Assembly: GCF_000720765.1 (NCBI RefSeq)
Contig: NZ_JODC01000003.1
Span: 767,589-831,588, forward strand
Length of the DNA: 64,000 bases
DNA from: Streptomyces sp. NRRL S-646
GTDB lineage: Bacteria > Actinomycetota > Actinomycetes > Streptomycetales > Streptomycetaceae
Direction: 5' to 3'
Shown: piece by piece, positions 20,301 to 33,700 of the stretch
Position numbering within the stretch: the first letter of the stretch is position 1
How the letters are laid out: every line of letters starts with the position of its first letter
Translations under genes and position numbers: made by a program
The notes under the pieces: model-generated
Seen by the model: the letters and a program-made list of their open reading frames with translations, nothing else
Databases searched by the model: none
Told to the model about the DNA's origin: nothing

Positions 20301-21131
20301 ATGACCGACCCCGTGAGCCGCACGATCCTGTTGCTGGACATCGAGAGGTTCAGCGACCGGGACGACGTGGAGCAGGCCTATCTGCGGCGCATGCTCTACG
20401 ACATCACCGACCGCGCGCTGGAGAGCGCCGGCATCGACGAGACGCTGCGGCTGCGAGCCGACCGCGGGGACTCGGTGATGGAGCTCATCGACGCGAGCGC
20501 CTCCGTCACGGCGCTGCTGCGCAGTCTGCTCACGGAGGTTCCGGCGCAGCTGCGGGCGGTCAACAGGATGGCGTCCAGCTCCGCGCAGATCCGGCTGCGC
20601 GGCGTCGTCGCCACCGGCTGGGTCGCCGTGGACGCTCTCGACGGCTGGGTCGGCTCCGACCTGAACCACGCCTGCCGGCTGCTGGACGCCCGGATCCTGC
20701 GCGCCGCCCTGCGCGAACGCGCCGACGACTTCGCGCTGTGCGTCTCGGACCCCCTGTACTCCGGGGTCGTACGGCACGACCACACCGGAATCCCGAAGGC
20801 GGAGTTCCATGCGGTGACGGTGGACAGCAAGAACGGCCCGCTGAAGGCCTGGCTGCACGGGCCGGTGCCGGACGGCTCGCCGAGTGAGGACCACGGTGAC
20901 ACGGGGGCGGGGGAGGCGTCGGGCGGTTCGGGGGACCGCCCGACGCCGCGGGTCCCCCCGCAGGGCGGCCCGGCGCCGGACCGGGGAGCCCCGGCGCCGG
21001 GCCCTGTCTTCCACGGCAACGTCACCGTCGGCGGCGGCACAGTGAGCGGCGACCAGAACAACGTCACCGGCAACCAGATCACCGGGGACCTCAACTTCGG
21101 TGGTGGCCGCAGGCGGGGTGAGGGCTCGTGA
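20301..21131 (+). CDS. Class III nucleotide cyclase with C-terminal Gly/Asn motif (Pycsar-like cyclase)
   Basis: 276 residues. Residues 1-185 are a cyclase homology domain. The metal ligands are visible as Asp13 (LLLDIERFSD) and Asp57 (RADRGDSVMELI), and the transition-state pair as Asn122 and Arg126 (GSDLNHACRLLDA), so it should be active. No receptor or membrane region. After a Pro/Gly linker (190-235), residues 239-268 hold GGGTVSGDQNNVTGNQITGD, nearly repeated in the next protein. Start codon follows GGAGAGGCGACC; the stop overlaps the next GTG. Operon partners include a PycTM-like protein, so a cCMP/cUMP-type defence cyclase is the best hypothesis. cAMP or cGMP cannot be excluded from sequence. 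Confidence 0.8.
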   Translation: MTDPVSRTILLLDIERFSDRDDVEQAYLRRMLYDITDRALESAGIDETLRLRADRGDSVMELIDASASVTALLRSLLTEVPAQLRAVNRMASSSAQIRLRGVVATGWVAVDALDGWVGSDLNHACRLLDARILRAALRERADDFALCVSDPLYSGVVRHDHTGIPKAEFHAVTVDSKNGPLKAWLHGPVPDGSPSEDHGDTGAGEASGGSGDRPTPRVPPQGGPAPDRGAPAPGPVFHGNVTVGGGTVSGDQNNVTGNQITGDLNFGGGRRRGEGS

Positions 21132-23335
21132 GCACACCCGAGCAGCAGTCCCCGGCGGGCGGCGCCGGCCCCTCCCCGGACCAGCCCCAGGCCGACCCGG
21201 CCCCGGCGGGCGAGGCACGAAGAGAGGGCACGGACGACGAGTCCGAGGAGCACGACCAGCCCCAGGATGCCTGGGCGGCCCGCCGGGACCTGGTCGACCA
21301 CAGCCCACGGAGCATGAGCTTCGGCGCCCAGTCGCGCTTCGGCGGCGGCACGGTGGGCGGCGACCAGAACAATGTCACCGGCAACCAGGTCAGTGGCGAC
21401 GTGATCATGGGCACCAAGACGGTCTACCAGTTCTCCATACCCGGGTTCTCGTCGCCGGGGTCCGCATCCGGCGAGGTCCCGGCAAGCACGCTGGAGCGGC
21501 TGGCCGAGCACTTCGTCGCCGATGAGGACGTCGTCGCTGCTCTCCTCGGGCGGCTGCGCCGCGACCGCGTCCTCATCCTGTCCGGCGCCCGCTTCACCGG
21601 GCGGCGCACGGCCGCGCTGATGCTTCTGCACCGCCTCGGCGTCTCCTCGGTGCGCACCCTGGACCGTGACACCGGCCCGAGCGCCCTCGCCGAACAGGTC
21701 GGCACCACGGAGACCGACGAGGACCGCTGCCGCGGATACGTCCTGTGCGACCTGGCCACCCGCCGCGACCGTCCGCTGCGCGAACCGCATCTGCTCGCCG
21801 CCCGCGACCGGCTCGGCGAGCACGGCTACCTGATCATCACCGTCGACCCCATCGCCGTACTGGAGGACGTGCCGTTCGTCGTCGCCTGGCACCCACCGGC
21901 CGCGGCCGACGTCCTCGCCGCCCACCTGAGCACCCGCACCGATGCCCAGACCGCCGCCAAGCTGCTCGAACTCCCCGATGTCACCGAGTTCCTGGGCCGC
22001 CGTCACCAGCTGCGCGAGGTCGCCGCCTTCGCTCAGCAGCTCGCCCGGTACGCGGCCGGGGAGGCGGGCGCGGACTCGGTCGCGCAGTTCTCGCTCGTGT
22101 CGCTGGAGAGCCAGGTCCAGGAGTGGTTCGAGGAGGACGAGGCGTCGATCCATCTGCGCGACAAGGCGTTCCTGGTGGCCCTCGCCGCCTTCGACGGCGG
22201 CCCGTACGCCCTCACAGCCGAGGTCAGCGACCTGCTGTACCGCCTCCTCCAGGAGACCTGGAACCGGTCGCTCGTGCCCGAAGTCCCCGTTTTCGGCACG
22301 CACATCGGCAAGCGCCTCCAGCTGGCCCGTGCGGAGAAGTTCGAGGAGGACGAGCACACCGAGTGGGGGCCGGTGCCCCAGCAGAAGGCCAGGTTCCTCG
22401 ACGAGCGGGTCTCCCTGGTGCTGCTGCGGGAGGTGTGGCTCGGCCATCCGTCCGCCCGTCCCGCGCTGATCGCCTGGCTGCGCCGCCTGGCCGACGACGG
22501 CCGTCCATTGGTCCGCACCCGCGCCGCGTCCACCGTCGCGGTCCTCGCCCGCACCGACCTGCCCTCGGCTATGGCGCTGGTCATCGAGGTCTGGAGTACC
22601 TCCAAACGGTTCCGGCACCGGCTGGTCGCCGTCAACGCGCTCACCCTCGCCCACCTCATCGGCACGCCCTACGTCCCGCGGATCCTCGACGGCTGGTGCG
22701 AGGGCGACGACCCCCGGCTGCGCTGGGTGGCCGTAAGGGCGTACGGGCTGATCGGACCGGAGCGGCCGGAGCAGGCGCTGGCCGCGCTGCGCAAAGCGGT
22801 CCGCAGGCTGTACGAGGCCGATCCCGACGACCTCGACAGCGAGATGGCGGGCGAACTCGCCGAAGCCGTCGAGCTGTTGCTGCTCTCCCCCGCCGGCGAC
22901 CGGGTCCTGGCCGAACTGCGCGAGCACCTCGACGACGACCGCGCCGTGCGCGACCTGGCGCTCGGCGGCTTCGTGAACGCCTGCCACCGCACGCAGGACG
23001 GCGAGCGGTACGGCAGCCCGCTGGTCCTCGACTGGTACGCCCGCACCGCCCACGAGGACGGCGAGCCCGCCCGCGGCATCCCCACGCTGTGGCGGGCGGC
23101 GCTGGCCGACCCGCGGTCCACCCGGGAGGCGCTCAGGGTCCTGAGCGAGTGGGTGCTGATCGCCCACCGGGTCACGGCCGTCGAGTGGGCGCTGGCCGCG
23201 CTGCTGCCCCGGCTCGTCACCACGAGCGCCGAGCACGACCGGCTGAGCCATCTGCTGCGGACGATGCCGGGCGAGGACGGCAAACCCCCGCCCGAAGTCG
23301 CGACTCGCCTGCTGGCGGTCCTCCCTCCGCGCTGA
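21128..23335 (+). CDS. Degenerate P-loop NTPase with HEAT-like repeats and the shared Gly/Asn motif
   Basis: 735 residues, GTG start overlapping the cyclase stop. Residues 1-65 are disordered (Gln/Pro/Glu). Residues 72-95 carry GGGTVGGDQNNVTGNQVSGD, the motif of the cyclase tail. Residues 120-290 look like a STAND/AAA-type NTPase core, but the P-loop reads GARFTGRRT, with Arg in place of the catalytic Lys; a hydrophobic strand RGYVLCDLATR could stand for Walker B. From about residue 430 on, alpha-helical HEAT-like repeats (LVRTRAASTVAVLARTDLP; LRWVAVRAYGLIG). Likely a scaffold or sensor, not an active ATPase. Family not recognised with confidence. Confidence 0.65.
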   Translation: MSTPEQQSPAGGAGPSPDQPQADPAPAGEARREGTDDESEEHDQPQDAWAARRDLVDHSPRSMSFGAQSRFGGGTVGGDQNNVTGNQVSGDVIMGTKTVYQFSIPGFSSPGSASGEVPASTLERLAEHFVADEDVVAALLGRLRRDRVLILSGARFTGRRTAALMLLHRLGVSSVRTLDRDTGPSALAEQVGTTETDEDRCRGYVLCDLATRRDRPLREPHLLAARDRLGEHGYLIITVDPIAVLEDVPFVVAWHPPAAADVLAAHLSTRTDAQTAAKLLELPDVTEFLGRRHQLREVAAFAQQLARYAAGEAGADSVAQFSLVSLESQVQEWFEEDEASIHLRDKAFLVALAAFDGGPYALTAEVSDLLYRLLQETWNRSLVPEVPVFGTHIGKRLQLARAEKFEEDEHTEWGPVPQQKARFLDERVSLVLLREVWLGHPSARPALIAWLRRLADDGRPLVRTRAASTVAVLARTDLPSAMALVIEVWSTSKRFRHRLVAVNALTLAHLIGTPYVPRILDGWCEGDDPRLRWVAVRAYGLIGPERPEQALAALRKAVRRLYEADPDDLDSEMAGELAEAVELLLLSPAGDRVLAELREHLDDDRAVRDLALGGFVNACHRTQDGERYGSPLVLDWYARTAHEDGEPARGIPTLWRAALADPRSTREALRVLSEWVLIAHRVTAVEWALAALLPRLVTTSAEHDRLSHLLRTMPGEDGKPPPEVATRLLAVLPPR

Positions 23336-23363
23336 CCTGCACATCCCCGAGGAGACACGCACC

Positions 23364-24872
23364 ATGCCCGCTTTCAACCGCCCTGAGTGGCAGCAGCAGG
23401 CGGACCGGCACACCCAACTGGTCGACCCGGTGCTCACCGTGCGCCAGCTGGGCCGCTTCGACTTCAACCTCAAGTCGCTGGTCCGCATCGACCACGCCCT
23501 GGTCTTCTCCACCCCGAAGGGCGGCTACGACCCGTATCTGCCGCCCCGGCGTCCCACGCGCAGCGAGATCGCGGCGAAGCGGTACACGGCCGTGTACGAG
23601 GTGGACATGGGCGTGCACCCGTTCTCCGCGGAGCTCGCCCTGCCCAGCGACAACGACGCGTTCGAGTTCACGGCCGCCGTCGACCTGTCCTGGCAGGTCC
23701 TGGACCCGGCCCGGTTCGTGGCCAGCGGTCACCGGGACGTACCGGCGCTGGTGCTGGGCGAACTGCAGCAGGCGGCCCGGCCGGTGACCCGGCACTTCGC
23801 CATCCCCGACAGCGCGGTCGCCGAGCGCGAACTGCTCCAGGCGGTCACCGTGCTGGGGCCGCTCGGGGCGCCCGCGGGACTGCAGGTGACCTGGACGCTG
23901 CGGCTGCGGCGCGACCAGGAGGACATCGACCACCAGCGCCGGCTCCAGGCCATCGACCACTCCGCCGCCGAGCAGATCCGCGCGGCCGAGCGCGGCATGG
24001 AGATCGACGTCGAGGTGGACCGCCGCAACCGGCAGCAGGACCAGTTGCAGATCGGGCGGGCCACGGACTACGGCCGTCAGCAGCAGGAGTTGCTCATCCA
24101 GCAGCAGCGCTGGCAGCACGAGCAGGCGATGCTCGCGAGCGGCCAGCAGCACCAACTGGCTCTGCAGCAGGGAGAGCAGATGCTGGAGCTGCAGCGCATC
24201 CAGGCGCAGAAGATCGAGTTCTACCAGTGGCATCTGCAGCAGGGCGGCGTCCACGCCTGGGCCCTCCACCTCGCCGACCACCCCGAGGACTCCCACCTGG
24301 TCATGCAGAGCATGCGCGAGGACCAACTCCGCATGATCCAGGCCCAGATGGACCTGGTGAAGCAGCTCCTCAGCAGCGACACGGCCGAGAACTACGAGCT
24401 GGAGGGCCCGAAGCAGCTCGCCCTGCGCACGGTCAGCGACATCCTGAACCAGCGCCTTCCAGGGGTCCCGCAGACGCCGCCGCTCATCGCACCCCAGGGG
24501 GACGGGCCGGCCTACCCGGGCGCGCCGGACGATCAGCCGTCGGGCTCCCAGGCTCCGCCCCAGGTGATGCCGGGAGCTCCGACGCCTCCCCCACAGCCGC
24601 CTGCGCCTCCGGGCCCTCAGGCACCCACCGCTGCCGTCCCCGGCCTTCCGCCCTGGCAGCCGCCCGCGCCGTACGCGCCACCGCCCCCGCTGTCCGGCCC
24701 GTACCCCGGCGTCCCCGCCCCGCCGGCCGCCCCGCCGCAGACTCCCCCCTGGCAGCCCCCGCCCGGCTACGGCAGCACCCCGACCCTGCCCACGCAGGCG
24801 CCGCCGCCCGACGACGCTCCCCGGAACGACTCGGCCGACGCGGACAACTCCCGAGAAACAAACGGCACATGA
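23364..24872 (+). CDS. SPFH/band-7-like protein with Gln-rich coiled coil and Pro-rich tail
   Basis: 502 residues. Residues 25-200 resemble an SPFH domain (RYTAVYEVDMGVHPFSAEL; AAVDLSWQVLDPARFVAS; FAIPDSAVAERELLQAV) with no membrane helix before it. Residues 200-350 are a long Gln/Glu-rich helix (QQQELLIQQQRWQHEQAM) that should assemble as a coiled coil. Residues 370-502 are Pro-rich and disordered. SPFH proteins build membrane-bound rings around partner proteins. ATG follows GAGGAGACACGCACC; the stop overlaps the next ATG, so it is coupled with the membrane protein behind it. Domain call is by pattern only. Confidence 0.65.
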   Translation: MPAFNRPEWQQQADRHTQLVDPVLTVRQLGRFDFNLKSLVRIDHALVFSTPKGGYDPYLPPRRPTRSEIAAKRYTAVYEVDMGVHPFSAELALPSDNDAFEFTAAVDLSWQVLDPARFVASGHRDVPALVLGELQQAARPVTRHFAIPDSAVAERELLQAVTVLGPLGAPAGLQVTWTLRLRRDQEDIDHQRRLQAIDHSAAEQIRAAERGMEIDVEVDRRNRQQDQLQIGRATDYGRQQQELLIQQQRWQHEQAMLASGQQHQLALQQGEQMLELQRIQAQKIEFYQWHLQQGGVHAWALHLADHPEDSHLVMQSMREDQLRMIQAQMDLVKQLLSSDTAENYELEGPKQLALRTVSDILNQRLPGVPQTPPLIAPQGDGPAYPGAPDDQPSGSQAPPQVMPGAPTPPPQPPAPPGPQAPTAAVPGLPPWQPPAPYAPPPPLSGPYPGVPAPPAAPPQTPPWQPPPGYGSTPTLPTQAPPPDDAPRNDSADADNSRETNGT

Positions 24873-25411
24873 CGACCACGGACCCGGCACCCGCACCGGC
24901 TGCCGCGCCCGCCGCCTCCGCGGGCCTCATACGGCTCTGCGAGCGCCTCCTCACCGATCTGCGCACCGAGATCGCACGCGCCGACAGCAAGGCCTCCGTG
25001 CTGGTCGCCGCGCTCGGCATGACGGCCGGCGTGTTCAGCGGACTGCTCGCCGGACGGGGCTGGAGCCCGTCGGCACTGTCCACCGCGGGCACGGCGCTGT
25101 GGTGGTCCGGGACGCTGTCCGTCACCGTCTCCCTCTTCGCGATGCTGCTGGCCGTACTCCCGCGATTCCGCTCCGCGCCGTGGGTTCCGGGACAGCCCCT
25201 GACCTACTTCGGCGACATCCAACAGGCCGTACGACAGGGCTGCTTGGCGTCGGCGCTGGCCGACACGGAACACGACCCCCTGGCCGGTCTGACCGTGGCC
25301 CTCACCGAGGCGAGCCGCCTCGCCGCCCGCAAACACCAGTGGATCCGTACCGGCCTGATCGCCTTCTGCGTCGGCACGGTCCTGCTGCCCGCGTCCCTGC
25401 TGCTCGGCTGA
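24869..25411 (+). CDS. Three-helix membrane protein resembling the Pycsar effector PycTM (DUF5706)
   Basis: 180 residues. After an Ala/Pro-rich lead, the amphipathic helix LRTEIARADSKASVLVAAL and membrane helix at 42-62 match the usual start of DUF5706 (R-x-D-x-KAS). A second helix spans 75-97 and ends AVLPRFR. A linker helix follows (FGDIQQAVRQ...HDPLAGLTVAL), then ASRLAARKHQWIR and a third helix at 160-179. In Pycsar systems this effector binds cCMP or cUMP made by PycC and permeabilises the membrane. ATG overlaps the previous stop (ATGA). A SLATT-domain protein is the main alternative and would also fit a conflict system. Confidence 0.72.
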   Translation: MTTTDPAPAPAAAPAASAGLIRLCERLLTDLRTEIARADSKASVLVAALGMTAGVFSGLLAGRGWSPSALSTAGTALWWSGTLSVTVSLFAMLLAVLPRFRSAPWVPGQPLTYFGDIQQAVRQGCLASALADTEHDPLAGLTVALTEASRLAARKHQWIRTGLIAFCVGTVLLPASLLLG

Positions 25412-25457
25412 ACCGGCGCACCGACGTCCCCAACTGAAGCAACCACTAGGAACCGCC

Positions 25458-26645
25458 ATGACCCAGCAACCACCGGAGTATCCCCAGTACCCGACGCAGC
25501 CGCCCCAGCCGTCGGCCCCGCCGCAGTACCCGCAGTCGGCCGAGCCTCCCCCCTACCCGCAGGCACCGCAGTACCCCGCTCAGACACCTCCCGCGCCTCC
25601 CCCGTACCCACAGGCCGCCCAGGCCCCGCAGTACCCCATGGCCCCGCCCCCCGCACCCTCCGCACCGCCCACGCCCCCGGATCCCGCCGCCCACCCGCAC
25701 CACATCAGCACCGACCACGGCCGCGTCCACATCCGCCGCGACCAGCGCCGCACCGACGCCACCGCCGTCGGCAGCCTCCTGCTCCACCTGCCGAACTTCC
25801 TGTGCAGCCTGTTCGTCGTCGGCCTCGTCTCGCTGTTCTTCGGCGGCTTCGGCATCGTCGTGGTGCTGGCCTGGCTCGCCAGCGGCGCACTCGTGTTCCA
25901 CCGGCCCACGGAAAGCGCCGTCGCGCGCCGTCTGCTCGGTCTGCGCTACCCCACGCCTCAAGAACGAGCCAAACTCGAACCGGTCTGGCGCGAGGTCACG
26001 GCCCGCGCCGGCATAGAAGCCCGCAACTACGAGCTGTGGGTGGAGGACAGCGACAGCCTGAACGCGGTCGCCGCGGCCGGCCACATCATCGGCGTCACCC
26101 GCTTCGCCATGAACGAGCTGCCCAACGGCGAACTCGCCGCCGTCATGGCGCACGAGCTGGGCCACCACGTCGGCGGCCACGCCTGGGCCGGGCTCCTCGG
26201 CCACTGGTACGCGCAGCCCGGCCGGATCGCCTGGCGGGTCCTGAAGGCGTTCTCCGGCTTCGTGTTCCATGTGTCGCGCGCGTTCGGCTGCATCGGCGTC
26301 GCCGTCATCGTGATGGTCATCGGCAGCATCGCGCTGGCGACGATCAGCTCGCTGTACGGTTTGCCCCTCCTCGTCCTGGCGATGCCGTACGCACTCGCCG
26401 CCGTCGGCCGGCGTTCCGAGCTGCGCGCCGACGAGCACGCGGCCGAGCTGGGCTTCGCCCCGATGCTGGCCGCCGTACTCGACAAGCTGCACCAGCAGGA
26501 GCAGCGGACCGAGGCCGCGCTCACCGCGGCGAACGGCGGGGTGAAGCTGGAGGAGAGCGCACTCAGCAAGCTGCTCTCCTCGCACCCGGACCACTACACG
26601 CGGCTGCACCACCTGCAGCCGTATCTCCGGCAACCGCCGTACTGA
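25458..26645 (+). CDS. M48-family membrane metalloprotease (HtpX-like)
   Basis: 395 residues. Residues 1-80 are Pro/Gln/Tyr-rich and disordered. Membrane helices at about 105-147 and 263-315 flank the protease domain. Zinc site: HELGH at 232-236 plus Glu321 in ELRADEHAAELG, the M48 ExxAD motif. ATG 46 bases after the PycTM-like gene, preceded by AGGAACCGCC, so it probably belongs to the same operon. HtpX-type proteases remove damaged membrane proteins; here it may process or clear the SPFH or effector protein. Last gene before a strong shared terminator. Confidence 0.82.
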   Translation: MTQQPPEYPQYPTQPPQPSAPPQYPQSAEPPPYPQAPQYPAQTPPAPPPYPQAAQAPQYPMAPPPAPSAPPTPPDPAAHPHHISTDHGRVHIRRDQRRTDATAVGSLLLHLPNFLCSLFVVGLVSLFFGGFGIVVVLAWLASGALVFHRPTESAVARRLLGLRYPTPQERAKLEPVWREVTARAGIEARNYELWVEDSDSLNAVAAAGHIIGVTRFAMNELPNGELAAVMAHELGHHVGGHAWAGLLGHWYAQPGRIAWRVLKAFSGFVFHVSRAFGCIGVAVIVMVIGSIALATISSLYGLPLLVLAMPYALAAVGRRSELRADEHAAELGFAPMLAAVLDKLHQQEQRTEAALTAANGGVKLEESALSKLLSSHPDHYTRLHHLQPYLRQPPY

Positions 26646-26666
26646 CCGTCGGCACCCTCACACGCC

Positions 26667-26702
26667 GAAGGGCGGTCACCCCCAACGGGGTGACCGCCCT
26701 TC
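26667..26702. terminator. Bidirectional terminator between the defence operon and rpoC
   Basis: Perfect 16-base stem (GAAGGGCGGTCACCCC and its complement) with a four-base loop, between convergent genes; serves both the M48 gene and rpoC. Confidence 0.85.
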
Positions 26703-26718
26703 AACTCAAGCTGCTCGC

Positions 26719-30618
<3,900 letters not shown>

Positions 30619-30718
30619 TATGCGTCAATCCCTCTCAGGGTTGTAAGTCTTGGGGTCTGATACGGGGGTCCAGGGGCCGGCCGGAGGTTCCTCACCAGGT
30701 CCTCCGGCCGGACTCCCG

Positions 30719-33700
30719 TCAGACCTCTTCGACGCTGCTCGGCTCGCGCCGGGACAGGTCGATGCCGAGCTCCTCCGCAGCGCGGAAGACATCCTCGTCG
30801 GTGTCACGCATCTCGATGGACATACCGTCGCTGGACAGCACCTCCACGTTCAGGCAGAGCGACTGCATCTCCTTGATGAGCACCTTGAAGGACTCGGGGA
30901 TGCCGGGCTCGGGGATGTTCTCGCCCTTGACGATGGCCTCGTAGACCTTCACGCGGCCGGTGACGTCGTCGGACTTGATGGTCAGCAGCTCCTGGAGGGC
31001 GTAAGCGGCGCCGTAAGCCTCCAGCGCCCACACCTCCATCTCGCCGAACCGCTGGCCACCGAACTGGGCCTTACCACCCAGCGGCTGCTGGGTGATCATC
31101 GAGTACGGGCCGGTCGAACGCGCGTGCAGCTTGTCGTCGACCAGGTGGTGCAGCTTCAGGATGTACATGTAGCCGACCGAGATCGGCTCCGGGAACGGCT
31201 CACCGCTACGGCCGTCGAACAGCCGCGCCTTGCCGGACGGGAGCACCATGCGCTCGCCGTCGCGGTTCGGGATGGTGTGCTGCAGCAGACCCGCGAGCTC
31301 GTCCTCGCGCGCACCGTCGAAGACGGGGGTCGCGACGTTCGTGCCCGGGTCGACCTGGTCGGCGCCGATGGCCTGCAGGCGCTGCGCCCACTCGTCGGCG
31401 AGACCGGAGACGTCCCAGCCGCGGCTGGCGAGCCAGCCGAGGTGGATCTCGAGCACCTGTCCCGGGTTCATTCGGGACGGCACACCCAGCGGGTTGAGGA
31501 TGATGTCGACCGGAGTTCCGTCCTCGAGGAACGGCATGTCCTCGATGGGCAGGATCTTCGAGATGACACCCTTGTTGCCGTGCCGGCCGGCGAGCTTGTC
31601 ACCGTCGGTGATCTTGCGCTTCTGCGCCACGTACACGCGCACCAGCTGGTTCACACCGGGGGGAAGCTCGTCGCCCTCCTCGCGGTCGAAGACGCGGACG
31701 CCGATGACCTTGCCGATCTCGCCGTGCGGCACCTTCAGCGAGGTGTCACGGACCTCACGGGCCTTCTCACCGAAGATCGCGCGCAGCAGGCGCTCCTCCG
31801 GGGTCAGCTCGGTCTCGCCCTTGGGCGTGACCTTGCCGACGAGGATGTCGCCGGCGACGACCTCGGCACCGATACGGATGATGCCGCGCTCGTCGAGGTC
31901 GGCGAGGACCTCCTCGGAGACGTTCGGGATGTCCCGGGTGATCTCCTCGGGGCCGAGCTTGGTGTCACGGGCGTCGACCTCGTGCTCCTCGATGTGGATC
32001 GAGGAGAGGACGTCGTCCTGCACGAGGCGCTGCGACAGGATGATCGCGTCCTCGTAGTTGTGACCCTCCCACGGCATGAACGCCACGAGCAGGTTCTTGC
32101 CCAGCGCCATCTCGCCGTTCTCGGTGGCCGGACCGTCGGCCAGGACCTGGCCCTCGATGATCCGGTCGCCCTCGTTGACGATGACCTTCTGGTTGACCGA
32201 GGTGCCCTGGTTGGAGCGGGCGAACTTGGCCAGGCGGTACGTGATGTACGTGCCGTCGTCGTTGGCGGTGGTGATGTAGTCCGCGGAGACCTCCTGGACC
32301 ACACCCGCCTTCTCGGCCTTGACCACGTCGCCGGCGTCGACGGCGGAGCGGTACTCCATGCCGGTGCCGACGAGCGGGGACTCGCTCTTGATGAGCGGCA
32401 CGGCCTGACGCATCATGTTCGCGCCCATGAGGGCACGGTTGGCGTCGTCGTGCTCGAGGAACGGGATCATGGCGGTCGCGACCGACACCATCTGGCGCGG
32501 CGAGACGTCCATGTAGTCCACGTCGTCACCGGCGACGTAGTCGACCTCACCGCCACGGCGGCGGACGAGGACGCGGTTCTCGGCGAACCGCATGTCGTCG
32601 TTGAGCGTGGCGTTGGCCTGCGCGATGACGAAGCGGTCCTCTTCGTCGGCCGTCAGGTAGTCGACCTCGTCGGTGACCTGACCGTCGACGACCTTGCGGT
32701 ACGGCGTCTCGACGAAGCCGAACGCGTTGACGCGGCCGTACGAGGCGAGCGAACCGATCAGACCGATGTTCGGGCCTTCGGGCGTCTCGATCGGGCACAT
32801 GCGGCCGTAGTGGGACGGGTGCACGTCACGGACCTCGAAGCCGGCCCGCTCACGGGAGAGACCACCCGGGCCGAGCGCCGACAGACGGCGCTTGTGGGTG
32901 AGACCCGACAGCGGGTTGTTCTGGTCCATGAACTGCGACAGCTGGCTGGTGCCGAAGAACTCCTTGATGGAGGCGACGACCGGCCGGATGTTGATCAGGG
33001 TCTGCGGCGTGATCGCCTCGACGTCCTGAGTCGTCATGCGCTCACGGACGACGCGCTCCATACGAGCCAGACCCGTGCGGACCTGGTTCTGGATGAGCTC
33101 GCCGACGCTGCGCAGACGACGGTTGCCGAAGTGGTCGATGTCGTCGGTCTCGACAACGATCGTCTGGCCGTTGTCCGCGGCCGTCTCGGTCTCGCCGGCG
33201 TGCAGCTTCACCAGGTACTTGATCGTCGAGATGACGTCCTCGACGGTCAGGATGCCCGCGTCGAGCGGGGCCTCCGCACCCAGCTTCTTGTTGACCTTGT
33301 AGCGGCCGACCTTGGCGAGGTCGTAGCGCTTCGGGTTGAAGTACAGGTTCTCCAGAAGCGTCTGCGCGGCCTCGCGGGTCGGGGGCTCGCCCGGACGCAG
33401 CTTGCGGTAGATGTCGAGCAGCGCGTCGTCCTGGCCCTGGGTGTGGTCCTTCTCCAGGGTGGCGCGCATGGACTCGTACTCGCCGAACTCCTCCAGGATC
33501 TGCTCGGTGGTCCAACCGAGAGCCTTGAGCAGAACGGTCACGGACTGCTTGCGCTTGCGGTCGATGCGGACACCGACCATGTCGCGCTTGTCGATCTCCA
33601 TCTCCAGCCAGGCACCCCGGGACGGGATGATCTTGGCGGAGAAGATGTCCTTGTCGGACGTCTTGTCGATGGAGGAGTCGAAGTAGACGCCGGGCGAGCG

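Noticed and set aside
24869..25411. SLATT-domain protein instead of PycTM-like
   Set aside because: Both have an amphipathic lead and membrane helices, but the R-x-D-x-KAS helix and the third C-terminal membrane helix fit DUF5706 better. Kept as the alternative, not the call.
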